Positions 35,539-44,465 of a stretch of DNA of 64,000 nt are shown here, piece by piece (within the stretch, counting starts at the first letter, position 1; every line of letters starts with the position of its first letter). The translations under genes were made by a program, and so were the position numbers. This DNA comes from Verrucomicrobiales bacterium (GTDB lineage Bacteria; Verrucomicrobiota; Verrucomicrobiia; Limisphaerales; J093): NCBI GenBank assembly GCA_024233215.1, contig JACKPW010000020.1:1-64000 (forward strand), written 5' to 3'. The notes below the pieces were generated by a model. It was not told the origin of the DNA. It searched no databases and worked only from the letters and a program-made list of their open reading frames with translations.

Positions 35539-37350
35539 TCAGGCCAGTTGCTGGAGTTGGTGCATGCGCTGGTAAATCGGGTGCGTGCGCGCCAGGTGAT
35601 CCGGCGAACCGTCGCCGGTGATCCGGCCCTGATCGAAGACCAGCACCCGGCGGGCCATGCTGATGGAACTGAACCGGTGCGCGATCATCACCGTGGTCCG
35701 GCCCTCGACGAGTTTCCGCAACGCCTCCTGGACCATCGCCTCGCTCTCCGCGTCGAGCGCGCTCGTGGCTTCGTCCAGGACCAGGACCGGCGCGTCCTTG
35801 AGAAACGCCCGCGCGATGGCGACCCGCTGGCGTTGTCCTCCGGACAGCGATGCCCCGCGTTCGCCGACGAGGGTGTTGTAGCCGTCCGGGAGACTGACTA
35901 CAAAGTCGTGGACAAAGGCCTTTCTTGCAGCCTCCTGCACGGCTTCATCCGGGGCGTCCGGCCGGCCCATGCGGATGTTGTCGGCCACGCTGGCATTGAA
36001 CAGCACGGGGGACTGCGGGACGATGGCGATCCGATCCCGCAACGCGGCCTTGTCCAGTTCGCGCAGATCGATGCCACCGTAGGTGACCCGACCCTGGGTG
36101 GGATCGAAGAACCGGGGGATCAGGAGGGAAAACGTGCTCTTGCCGGCGCCGCTGGGACCGACGAGTGCCACCGTGTCGCCCGGACGAAGCACGACATTGG
36201 CTTCCCGCAGCGCGGGCATGGCCTCCTCGGCCTGGCCGTCGTAGCGGAAGCTGACGTTCTCGAAGGCGATTTCCGGATGGCCCGGGGGGACCGTTCGCGG
36301 CGCGGCGGGATTCGGCAACGTGTCCTCCGCGGTCAGGATTTCTTCCAACCGCTCATACGAACCCTGGGTGGACTTGATTGCCGTTTGGATCGCGCCGATC
36401 CGCTTCACCGGTTCGTAGGCCATGTAAAGCGCAAGGCCCAGGGCGCTGAAGGTGCCGATGTCGATGCCCTTCTGGACGCCAAAGTAGAGGCCGACCATGA
36501 ACCCGGTGGCGGCGACGAACTCAATGGTGGGGGAGAGGAAGGACGAGTACTTCACCGCCTTCATGGAGAGCCGTAGAATGCTCCGCAGGCGTTCCGCGAA
36601 CCGTTCCCTCTGTGGCGCCTGGAGGTTGTAGGCCTGGATTTCGAGCGGTGACTGAATTGACTCGGTGATCTCCGCCGCGAGTTCGCCGCTTTGATGCGCG
36701 ACGGCCCGGGACCGACGCAGCACGCGTCGGGTGACGGTCTGGATCGGTATGACGCAAATCGGCACGCTGGTGAGCGCAATGAGCGTGAACAGCGCGCTTT
36801 GATTGGTGATTGAAAGGTAGATGATGCAGCCCACGGCGAACACCAGCAAGCAGGGCTGGGTCACCAGGTCGGTGCTCAGGCTGGTGACCAGGAGTCGGAG
36901 TTGGGCGGCGTCATTGACCAGCCGGCTGGCGAGGTCCCCGGTTTTGTGACGCTGGTAGAAGGCCAGCGGCAGATCCTGCAGCCGGGCGAACACGGCACGA
37001 CGCAGTTCATCCAGGAACAGAAATCCGGCGAGATTGACGAGGTAGCGGTTGAACACGGCGCACACGCCGCGCAGAAGCATGATCAATGGCATGCCCAGGC
37101 AGGCCACGAGCAGGAGTTTGCCGACGTAATCGTCTCCGAACAGGAGCTTGGCCGTGCTCACGACATAAGGGGAGGCATCCTGCTCCTCTCCGAAGAAGAT
37201 CGGCATGACCGTCTTCATCATGACCGGCATGCCCGCCCCGCTGAGGGCGGCGTAGAACAGGCCGGTGACAAAGCCTCCGACCATCGGCCACAGGGCGGGC
37301 CGCAGGAAGGGCTTCAGCAGACGAAACCACTGTCTTTGTCCGGAACTCAC
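35539..37350 (-). CDS. MsbA-like ABC exporter (permease-ATPase fusion)
   Basis: The product is 603 aa, starting at GTG (37350, VSSGQRQWFRLLKPFLRP). It has six transmembrane helices in the first about 320 residues. The ATPase domain follows: Walker A GPSGAGKST, signature LSGGQRQRVAIARAFL, Walker B VLVLDEATSALD. The layout and length match MsbA-type lipid A/lipid flippases of the inner membrane. An ATG 29 codons upstream is possible. It closes the second glycan cluster, so lipid-linked glycan or lipid A export is the likely job. Confidence 0.93.
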   Translation of the reverse strand: MSSGQRQWFRLLKPFLRPALWPMVGGFVTGLFYAALSGAGMPVMMKTVMPIFFGEEQDASPYVVSTAKLLFGDDYVGKLLLVACLGMPLIMLLRGVCAVFNRYLVNLAGFLFLDELRRAVFARLQDLPLAFYQRHKTGDLASRLVNDAAQLRLLVTSLSTDLVTQPCLLVFAVGCIIYLSITNQSALFTLIALTSVPICVIPIQTVTRRVLRRSRAVAHQSGELAAEITESIQSPLEIQAYNLQAPQRERFAERLRSILRLSMKAVKYSSFLSPTIEFVAATGFMVGLYFGVQKGIDIGTFSALGLALYMAYEPVKRIGAIQTAIKSTQGSYERLEEILTAEDTLPNPAAPRTVPPGHPEIAFENVSFRYDGQAEEAMPALREANVVLRPGDTVALVGPSGAGKSTFSLLIPRFFDPTQGRVTYGGIDLRELDKAALRDRIAIVPQSPVLFNASVADNIRMGRPDAPDEAVQEAARKAFVHDFVVSLPDGYNTLVGERGASLSGGQRQRVAIARAFLKDAPVLVLDEATSALDAESEAMVQEALRKLVEGRTTVMIAHRFSSISMARRVLVFDQGRITGDGSPDHLARTHPIYQRMHQLQQLA

Positions 37351-37490
37351 GTCGGGTCGGCGCCGCGCAACCACGTTGGCCGGCGGGCGTCGTGCGCGGG
37401 CAAACCTAGGCGAGCCCACCCCCGGGGCGAAAGCCATTTCAGCCGCTCCAACGACTTGACCGCGCCGGCCTCGCGACCGAATCCTCGCGC

Positions 37491-38060
37491 ATGAGCGAAC
37501 CTGAACAGGCGGTCGGGCGGCGCATCCGGCGGGCGCGGTCGGGGTTGCTGGTGGTGGACTTTCAGGAGCGGTTGCTGCCGGCAATTGATCATGGGGAGAG
37601 GGTGGTGGCGGAGGCGGTCCGCCTGGTCTCCGTCGCCCGGGTGCTGGGCATCCCCGTGTTGGCCACCGAGCAATACCCACGTGGCCTGGGGCGGACCGTG
37701 CCGGATTTCGGCAACGGGTTGGACGGCGTCCGAGTGCGCGAGAAACTGACATTCAGTGCGTGTGGGGCGGATGGCCTGGTGGCGGAGTTGGAGGCACGGG
37801 ACCTTCAGGACGTCGTGCTTTGCGGGATCGAGACCCATGTCTGCGTTTGCCAGACGGCGTTGGACCTGCTGGATCAAGGGAGGCGGGTGTTTGTGGTGGC
37901 GGATGCCGTTTCCTCCCGCACCCCGGCAAACCGCCAGATTGGGCTCGATCGCATGCGCGCCTCCGGGGCCACCGTCGTTTCGATGGAGATGGTGGTCTTC
38001 GAGTGGCTGGAGCGGGCCGGGACGGAGGAGTTCAAGCAGGTGCTGCCGTTTGTGAAGTAA
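37491..38060 (+). CDS. Isochorismatase-family cysteine hydrolase
   Basis: The product is 189 aa. The triad residues Asp23 (LLVVDFQERLL), Lys85 (VREKLTFSA) and Cys118 (CGIETHVCVCQTA) are in place, with the cis-peptide region GIETHV. Members hydrolyse small amides or ethers such as nicotinamide or ureidoacrylate-like compounds in the cytoplasm. The substrate is unknown. It is divergent from the ABC-exporter gene, 140 bp apart. Confidence 0.93.
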   Translation: MSEPEQAVGRRIRRARSGLLVVDFQERLLPAIDHGERVVAEAVRLVSVARVLGIPVLATEQYPRGLGRTVPDFGNGLDGVRVREKLTFSACGADGLVAELEARDLQDVVLCGIETHVCVCQTALDLLDQGRRVFVVADAVSSRTPANRQIGLDRMRASGATVVSMEMVVFEWLERAGTEEFKQVLPFVK

Positions 38061-38078
38061 CCCGCTCCCTCATCCGCC

Positions 38079-38101
38079 GTAGCCGACGTCAGCCGGCGCA
38101 G
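38079..38101. repeat. GTAGC-GCCGAC hairpin repeat
   Basis: The sequence GTAGCCGACGTCAGCCGGCG holds an imperfect GCCGAC/CAGCCGGC hairpin followed by CAGACTCC. The same order occurs at 57268-57316 (GTAGCCGCCGACATCAGTCG, then GCGCGC). It lies just after the isochorismatase gene. Confidence 0.5.
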
Positions 38102-38201
38102 ACTCCAACCGCGCGTGGGTGGTCCTCGCCATTTCGCGGTGCTTTGGGGGGCGGGGAGCGGCAGCCCGTGACCTCCGTGTCCTTGTCCCGGGAGACACGG
38201 C

Positions 38202-39491
38202 TCAGGCTCCGTCCCGCGGCGGGGGGAGCACGCGTGATGTCGCCAGGTCTCGACTCCCGAGCCACCGCAGGTCGTTTCCGGAGGGTTCCTGGAACACCCG
38301 CAAATCGAACTCCGGCACCACGGCGAGGATGTGATCGAAGATGTCCGACTGGATGCCTTCGTAGTTCACCCAGCGCTGGTCCTTGGAAAAGACGTAGATC
38401 TCGATGGGCAGACCGTGGGCGGTGGGGGCGAGTTGGCGGACGAGAAACGTCATGCCCTCGTGGATCATGGGGTGATGACGCAGGTAGGATTCCACGTAGG
38501 CGCGAAAGGTCCCCAGGTTGGTGAGTCGCCGGCCGTTCGCGAGGGCGGCGGGGTCCACGGCGTGTTCCTGGTTCCAGGCGTCCACTTCCGCAGCCTTCCG
38601 CTCCAGGTATTCGCTGATGAACTGGATGCGCCGGAAGCGGGTGAGCATTTCCGCCGTGCAAAACCTCACCGTCTGCATGTCGAGACAGACCGCCCGCTTG
38701 ATCCGGCGCCCGCCCGATTCGCTCATGCCCCGCCAGTTCTTGAAGGACTCACTGATCAGTGCATAGGTCGGGATGGTGGTGATGGTTTTGTCCCAGTTCT
38801 GCACCTTCACGGTGGTCAGGGCGATCTCGAGCACGTCACCGTCAGCGCCGTACTTGGGCATTTCGATCCAGTCCCCCACCGCTACCATGCGGTTGCCGGA
38901 GAGTTGGATGCCGGCGACGAAACCCAGGATGGGATCCTTGAAGATCAGCATCAGCACGGCGGTCATGGCTCCCATGCCGCTGAGGAAATAGACCGGTGTC
39001 TGTCCCAGGACGGCGGACAGGATCAACACGCCCCCCAGGAAGTAGAGGAGGAGCTTGATCACCTGGATGAAGCCCTTGACCGGCACCTGCCGCGAAACCT
39101 CGTAGGTGCGGTAGATTCCCAGCCCCGCGTTCAAGAGGGCGTCCACCACCAGAAGGCCAATCACCAGCATGTAGATCTCGGAACCGCGGATGACCAGGCT
39201 GGCGGTGCGGGGGTAATCCTCCAGGATGAACGGTGCCATCAGGTAGACGACCAGCGCGGGTGCCAGGTGGGAAAGCCGGTGGAAGACCCGCATGCGCACC
39301 AGGATGTCATCCCATTGCGTCCGGGTGCGCGAGGCGCCCCGGCGAATGAAGGCGAGCAGCCAGCGTTTGGCCACGAAGTTCGCCATCACACTCAGCACCA
39401 CCATGCCGATGAGCGCCCCCAGCACGGCCACCGCGTGGGCGTTGGCTGCGGCGAGTCCGAGTTTCTCCAACCAGTTTGTCAGCGTTGTCAT
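38202..39491 (-). CDS. Mechanosensitive channel, YbdG-like MscS family
   Basis: The product is 429 aa with about five transmembrane helices in the first 190 residues. The MscS pore-domain and beta-domain follow: GNRMVAVGDWIEMPKYGADGD, then VQNWDKTITTIPTYAL and SFKNWRGMSESGGRRIKRA. This last stretch is characteristic of the YbdG/MscM branch. The length (about 415 in E. coli) agrees. It should release solutes on hypo-osmotic stress in the inner membrane. The start at 39491 (MTTLTNWLEKLG) fits; the open frame upstream crosses a palindromic element. Confidence 0.93.
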   Translation of the reverse strand: MTTLTNWLEKLGLAAANAHAVAVLGALIGMVVLSVMANFVAKRWLLAFIRRGASRTRTQWDDILVRMRVFHRLSHLAPALVVYLMAPFILEDYPRTASLVIRGSEIYMLVIGLLVVDALLNAGLGIYRTYEVSRQVPVKGFIQVIKLLLYFLGGVLILSAVLGQTPVYFLSGMGAMTAVLMLIFKDPILGFVAGIQLSGNRMVAVGDWIEMPKYGADGDVLEIALTTVKVQNWDKTITTIPTYALISESFKNWRGMSESGGRRIKRAVCLDMQTVRFCTAEMLTRFRRIQFISEYLERKAAEVDAWNQEHAVDPAALANGRRLTNLGTFRAYVESYLRHHPMIHEGMTFLVRQLAPTAHGLPIEIYVFSKDQRWVNYEGIQSDIFDHILAVVPEFDLRVFQEPSGNDLRWLGSRDLATSRVLPPPRDGA

Positions 39492-39643
39492 GTCGAGAAG
39501 GCCCCGACCCAGAACGCCATCCAGGACGCACGGGGTCAAGCCACGATGCCGGACCGGGGCCTGATCGGATTCGGAGGATTCTGCCGACCCGGAGCGCCGC
39601 CGTCCTCGGTGGCATCGACCTGACCGCGGCCGAGCGACTCGTT

Positions 39644-39675
39644 CAACTTCGTGTTGCAGGTGCAACACGAGGTTG
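39644..39675. repeat. 32-bp palindromic element, copy 2 (near-perfect)
   Basis: Left arm CAACTTCGTGTTGCA, centre GG, and a right arm that is its reverse complement except at one position. It lies between the divergent mscS-like gene and the Tat hydrolase gene, about 155-185 bp upstream of the first and 41 bp upstream of the second. A dimeric regulator site or cruciform-forming repeat are both possible. Confidence 0.85.
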
Positions 39676-39715
39676 GTGCTTGTGCGGACGCATGCGCGAT
39701 TTGCATGATCCCGGA

Positions 39716-41860
39716 ATGTCCACCCACGAAAGCGAACTGGGCCCCGCTGCCCGAGGGCAGGTCGTCGACCTCCATCCCGTCCAGGCGCTGTTGCACCTGA
39801 GTCGTCGCGGCGCGCTGAAGCTCTCCGGTCTCGGACTGCTCGGGTTGGCCTGTCCCGACGTGCCGGTGGCACCGGGGCTTTGCGCGGCCGAGCCAACGGC
39901 GGGCGGGGGCAGCGAACCTCTCAACCGCTTTCCGCGCATGGTGCAGGAGTATTTCGTGGAGCGGGTGCGTGAAGTGGAACGTGCCGCCAACCGGCGTCGG
40001 GACCGGGTGACGTCCAAGTCCAAGGCCCGGGCCTATGTCCGGTCGGTGCGCAAGCGCATCCAGGAATGCTTCGGCCCCTGGCCGGAGAAGACGCCGCTGA
40101 ACCCGCGTGTCACCGGGATTGTCGAGCGGGATGCCTACCAGGTCGAGAAGGTCATTTTCGAGAGCCGTCCGCAGTTTCTGGTGACGGGCAACCTCTACGT
40201 GCCGAAGGGGCGTCCCCTGCCTCTGCCGGGGGTCGTGGGCGTCTGCGGCCATTCCACGAATGGCAAGGCCGAGGCGGCGTACCAATCCTTCGCCCAGGGC
40301 CTGGCGCGCCAGGGATACGTGGTGTTCCTGATTGATCCCGTCGGTCAAGGGGAGCGGCTCCAATACCCGGACGGGAACCTCAAGTCACGCATCGGTGTCG
40401 GTGTGCGGGAACATCTTCATGCCGGCAACCAGCAATTCCTGGTGGGCGAATTCCTCGGCGCCTGGCGTGCGTGGGACGGCATTCGGGCACTCGACTACCT
40501 GCTCACACGCCCGGAGGTGGATCCGGAGCACGTGGGGGTCACCGGTAATTCCGGTGGCGGTACCATGACCACCTGGCTTTGCGGGGTGGACCGTCGGTGG
40601 ACAATGGCGGCGCCGAGCTGCTTCGTGACCACGTTTCTCCACAACCTGGAAAACGAACTGCCGGCCGACACCGAGCAATGTCCGCCCCGCGCGCTGGCGC
40701 TCGGGCTCGATCATTCGGATTTCATTGCGGCCATGGCACCGCGACCGGTGATGCTCCTGGGCAAGGAGAAGGACTATTTCGACGCGCGTGGCATCGAGGA
40801 GGCCTGCCGCCGGTTGCGACGACTCTACCAACTGCTCGGCGCGAGCGAGAACATCGGCCTGTTCATCGGGCCGACGCCGCACGGCTACACGCAGGAGAAT
40901 CGCGAGGCGATGTATCGCTGGTTCAACCGGGTCACCCAGATCTCCGACTCCCAGAGTGAACCTCCACTGGTCCTGGAGAAGGACGAGACGTTGCAGTGCA
41001 CGCCTGAGGGGCAGGTGGCGACGTTGAACTCGCGGACGCTCTTCTCGTTCACGCGGGAACGTGCCATCGCTCTGGCGGGCGCACGCGGCACGCCCGAAGG
41101 CGAGGCACTGGTGGCCGCGGTCGATCGCGTGCTCAAACTGCCCGAGCGCCGTGGGGTGCCGGACTACCGCATCCTCCGGGCCGTCGGCGGCCGCAGGTAT
41201 CCCAAACCCCACTTCACCACCTACGCGGTCGAGACTGAACCGGGCATTCAGGCCATCGTTTATCGCCTGTCGGGCGAACCCCACTATTCCCGGCCGCCGA
41301 GAGGACAGGGTCGGGCCGTCCTCTACATCTCCCATCAATCCAGTGACTCCGAGTTGCGCCAGGAACCGCTGATTCGCGAGTTGCTGCAGGAGGAACCCGA
41401 GGCGGAGTTCTACACCTGCGACGTGCGGGGGACCGGTGAGTCGCAGCCGGACACCTGTGGGCAGAACAGCTTCCTCAGCGCTTACGGCTCCGACTTCTTC
41501 TATGCCATTCATTCACTCATGCTCGACGAACCCTACGTGGGCCGGAGGACGCACGATGTGCTGTGCGTGCTGGACTGGCTGACGGCCAACGGCCACACCG
41601 AAGTGCATCTGGCAGCCCGGGGATGGGGGGCCATCCCGGCGACCTTCGCGGCGCTGTTGTCGGATCACGTCAAGGCCGTGACCCTGAAGAACGCGTTGAC
41701 CGCCTATCGCGACATCGCGGAATCGGAGGACTACGATTGGCCGCTGTCCACGCTGTTGCCCGAGGTCCTTGGGCATCTTGATCTGCCGGACTGCTATCGG
41801 GTGCTGGAGACGAAGCACCTGCGCCAGATTGAGCCGTGGGGTGCGAAGGCGGACGGATAG
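39716..41860 (+). CDS. Tat-exported alpha/beta hydrolase
   Basis: The product is 714 aa. Residues about 28-45 read LSRRGALKLSGLGLLGLA, a twin-arginine signal preceded by a 28-residue N-terminal extension. The hydrolase domain contains the nucleophile motif GNSGGGTM in VTGNSGGGTMTTWLCG, followed by APRPVMLLGKEKDYFD. A second alpha/beta-hydrolase-like half follows (about 480-700, DVRGTGES, then HLAARGWGAIPATFA). The layout resembles acetyl-xylan-esterase or dienelactone-hydrolase relatives secreted by Verrucomicrobia. The substrate is unknown. The ATG at 39716 gives the Tat signal. Confidence 0.88.
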   Translation: MSTHESELGPAARGQVVDLHPVQALLHLSRRGALKLSGLGLLGLACPDVPVAPGLCAAEPTAGGGSEPLNRFPRMVQEYFVERVREVERAANRRRDRVTSKSKARAYVRSVRKRIQECFGPWPEKTPLNPRVTGIVERDAYQVEKVIFESRPQFLVTGNLYVPKGRPLPLPGVVGVCGHSTNGKAEAAYQSFAQGLARQGYVVFLIDPVGQGERLQYPDGNLKSRIGVGVREHLHAGNQQFLVGEFLGAWRAWDGIRALDYLLTRPEVDPEHVGVTGNSGGGTMTTWLCGVDRRWTMAAPSCFVTTFLHNLENELPADTEQCPPRALALGLDHSDFIAAMAPRPVMLLGKEKDYFDARGIEEACRRLRRLYQLLGASENIGLFIGPTPHGYTQENREAMYRWFNRVTQISDSQSEPPLVLEKDETLQCTPEGQVATLNSRTLFSFTRERAIALAGARGTPEGEALVAAVDRVLKLPERRGVPDYRILRAVGGRRYPKPHFTTYAVETEPGIQAIVYRLSGEPHYSRPPRGQGRAVLYISHQSSDSELRQEPLIRELLQEEPEAEFYTCDVRGTGESQPDTCGQNSFLSAYGSDFFYAIHSLMLDEPYVGRRTHDVLCVLDWLTANGHTEVHLAARGWGAIPATFAALLSDHVKAVTLKNALTAYRDIAESEDYDWPLSTLLPEVLGHLDLPDCYRVLETKHLRQIEPWGAKADG

Positions 41861-41970
41861 CAGGCCCGCGGCGGCTCGGTGCATCAGCACCCGAGATCGA
41901 TTCCGGGCGGTGACTGCAACCGGCATCGCCGCGAGACTTCAAAGCCGGTTTGGGGTGAGCGTGCGACCGC

Positions 41971-42072
41971 TCGTAGCGCAGATATCTGATCTGCTGTATC
42001 GCAGGTATCTGACCTGCCGATCGTGGAAAGTCCGTACGGCCTGCCGAATGGAATTCGGCGATACAGCAGATC
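41971..42072. repeat. Composite multi-hairpin repeat (copy 2)
   Basis: Outer arms GATCTGCTGTATCGC (41988-42002) and GCGATACAGCAGATC (42058-42072) are perfect 15-bp complements. Inside or beside them are hairpins GCAGAT/ATCTGC and GCAGGT/ACCTGC with the same loop ATCTG, and GCCGAAT/ATTCGGC (42043-42059). Bases 42041-42069 are identical to 3604-3632. It sits between the convergent hydrolase and FG-GAP genes. Confidence 0.8.
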
Positions 42073-42110
42073 AAGTGGTGCGCCACGGAACGCGCCGCGA
42101 AGAGACCGCC

Positions 42111-44348
42111 TTACCGCTGCACGCTCCGGTAGTAGGCCGTGCCTTCCGGGGTCGGGCTGTCGGTGAAAGCGAAGGAGCCGTCCGCGCTGGGGCTGAGTGG
42201 ACTAGCCGCGGTCAGAGTGGTCCAGGTGATTGGGCTGGTCAGGCGGGTGGTGCGCTGGATGTCGTACTCAAAACCGGGAATGCCGAGAAACGTGAGCGTG
42301 GCGGCTTCCCCCGACACCGACACCGTCCCGGCAATCCCCCCAGCGGGCACCACCTCGACCGTGACAGTGCCGGTCGCCGTCCCTCCTCGACCGTCGTTGA
42401 TGGTGTAGGGGAAGCTGTCGCGACTGTCGTTGTCCAGGGTGTAGAGGATGTCGGTGGCGTCCACGGTGATGGTCGCCCCTTGGACGCTGGCGCCCACGCT
42501 CTCGAGGGAAAGCGGGTCGGCATCGGCATCGCTGCACCGGGCCAGGAGGCCGGCGATTGCCATCTGCAAGTCGAGTCCGGGTCCTCGGGCATAGGAGACA
42601 GCGGCCGCTGCGGGCGGGGTGTTGGCGCCCGTGCCGGTGAAGACGTAAGCGGCGCCTGCTTTCTCGGAGGCATCATTGGGCACGCTGTTGACGCCCTTCG
42701 TGCTGCTGTCTTCATAGTGCGCCCCGACGACCACCGTGTCACCCCACACCCCGACCGACTGGCCGAACACGTCGCCGGTTCCTGTGTTGCTCGCCTTGAG
42801 GTAGGCATTCTGGCTCCAGGTCGTCCCGCTCCGCGTGAACACATAGGCCGCGCCCGCACTCTCGGATGCCTCATCGGGTGTGCTGTTGACCCCCGTCGTG
42901 CTGCTGTCCTCCAGATAGGCCCCGACAACCACCCTATCCCCTGACACTGCAACCGAGTAGCCGAACCGGTCGTCCGTCCCGGGGTTGCCGGCCTTGAGGT
43001 AGGCTTCCTGGCTCCAGGTCGCGTCGTTTCGCACGAACACATACGCCGCACCCGCGCCCCTGCCGGACTCCCAAGGCGCCCCGACGATCACGGTGTCCCC
43101 CGACACCGCCACCGAGGCGCCGAATGTGTCACCGCTCCCGGTGTTGCTGGCCTTGAGGTAGGCCTCCTGGCTCCACGTCGTCCCGTCCCTCACAAACACA
43201 TACGCCGCGCCCGATGCCGCAGCGGCCTCATTGGGGGTGCTGTTGATCCCTGTCGTGCTGCTGCTCTCGCCAACCGAGCCCACGACCGCCGTGTCCCCTG
43301 ACACCGCGACCGACCAGCCGAACCTGTCAAGCCGTTCCGTGTTGCTGGGCTTGAGGTAGGCCTCCTGGCTCCAAGTCGTCCCGCTTCGCACAAACACGTA
43401 GGCCGCGCCCGCCCAATCGGCGGCGTTATTGGGCCTGCTGTTGACCCCTGTCGTGCTGCTGTCCTCATAGCAAGCCCCCACGACCACCGTGTTCCCCGAT
43501 ACCGCGACCGAGGTGCCAAACTCGTCACCCGTCCCCGTGTTGCTTGCCTTGAGGTAGGCCTGCTGGCTCCACTCCGCCCCGTTCCGAACGAAGACGTAAG
43601 CCGCACCCGCGTCGGAGGCGGCATCATCGGGCGTGCTGTTGACCCCGGTCGTGCTGCTGTCCTCACGAATGGCCCCAACCACCACGGTGTCCCCCGATAC
43701 CGCGACCGAGTAACCGAACACGTCCTGCTCCCCCGTATTGCTCGCCTTGAGGTAGGCCTGCTGGCTCCAAGTCGTCCCGCTCCGCACGAAAACATAGGCC
43801 GCGCCTGCCATGTAGGCGGAGTTGTTCGGCGTGCTGTTGACCCCCGTCGTGCTGCTGCCCTCGTTCCAAGCCCCCACGACCACGGTGTCCCCCGACACCG
43901 CGACGGACCAGCCGAAGAGGTCACCCGCTCCGGTGTTGCCGGCCTTGAGGTACGCCTGCTGGGCGATGGGGTCGATGGTCAGCAGGTTGCGCGCCTGCGC
44001 GACGCCGGTCTGGTCCGAGGCTGGCTGAAAAGCGTCTCGGCCCGCCTCGTAGGCTGCCCGGATGCCGGCCCAATCATATGGAGCCAACCCTTCGGGTGTC
44101 TGTTCGGGTGAGGTGAAGTGCTGCGTCCGACCTGCAGAAGCGGCAGGTTCGGACTGAGCCAGGCCGTCTGGGCCTGGGGCCGCAGCGGGGATCTGAGGAC
44201 CGCCAACAGGGAGTGTTCCGGAGAACGCGGCCGCGCCCCAGGAAACCAGCAGAAGCCCGGGCAGGACCCGGACGAGACCTGTGGTCAGGGAAGGGTGGGC
44301 ACGGGACGCGCACGATCGAGAATGGGAGCAGGGACTGCTGAGTCTCAC
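42111..44348 (-). CDS. Secreted seven-repeat FG-GAP (integrin-like) propeller protein
   Basis: The product is 745 aa. A signal peptide covers about residues 1-44. Residues about 120-550 consist of seven consecutive units of about 66 residues. Each has YLKASNTGTGD-x-FG-x-SVAVSGDTVVVGA, then a variable segment and GAAYVFVRSGTTWSQ. Seven units fit one seven-bladed beta-propeller. The fifth lacks about 13 residues (the SSTTGVNSTPN loop). A cadherin-like segment (about 560-660) and a C-terminal Ig-like part end in PEGTAYYRSVQR. It is probably on the outside of the cell, binding unknown partners. The near-identical units point to recent duplication. Confidence 0.9.
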   Translation of the reverse strand: MRLSSPCSHSRSCASRAHPSLTTGLVRVLPGLLLVSWGAAAFSGTLPVGGPQIPAAAPGPDGLAQSEPAASAGRTQHFTSPEQTPEGLAPYDWAGIRAAYEAGRDAFQPASDQTGVAQARNLLTIDPIAQQAYLKAGNTGAGDLFGWSVAVSGDTVVVGAWNEGSSTTGVNSTPNNSAYMAGAAYVFVRSGTTWSQQAYLKASNTGEQDVFGYSVAVSGDTVVVGAIREDSSTTGVNSTPDDAASDAGAAYVFVRNGAEWSQQAYLKASNTGTGDEFGTSVAVSGNTVVVGACYEDSSTTGVNSRPNNAADWAGAAYVFVRSGTTWSQEAYLKPSNTERLDRFGWSVAVSGDTAVVGSVGESSSTTGINSTPNEAAAASGAAYVFVRDGTTWSQEAYLKASNTGSGDTFGASVAVSGDTVIVGAPWESGRGAGAAYVFVRNDATWSQEAYLKAGNPGTDDRFGYSVAVSGDRVVVGAYLEDSSTTGVNSTPDEASESAGAAYVFTRSGTTWSQNAYLKASNTGTGDVFGQSVGVWGDTVVVGAHYEDSSTKGVNSVPNDASEKAGAAYVFTGTGANTPPAAAAVSYARGPGLDLQMAIAGLLARCSDADADPLSLESVGASVQGATITVDATDILYTLDNDSRDSFPYTINDGRGGTATGTVTVEVVPAGGIAGTVSVSGEAATLTFLGIPGFEYDIQRTTRLTSPITWTTLTAASPLSPSADGSFAFTDSPTPEGTAYYRSVQR

Positions 44349-44465
44349 GCCTCAGGTTTACTTGTGGCCGTGTCTTCGGATCAAGCCTGTTTGCGCATTG
44401 TGTTTAGCAGTTTAGCACGGACTTCCGGCTTGCGCTTGCCGCGGCGGTTCCCATGCTGGACGCCT

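Noticed and set aside
39785..39808. CTGTTGCACCTGAGTCG resembling a half of the 32-bp palindrome
   Set aside because: It lies in the coding region of the Tat hydrolase (a Leu-Leu-His-Leu-Ser segment) and has no second arm.
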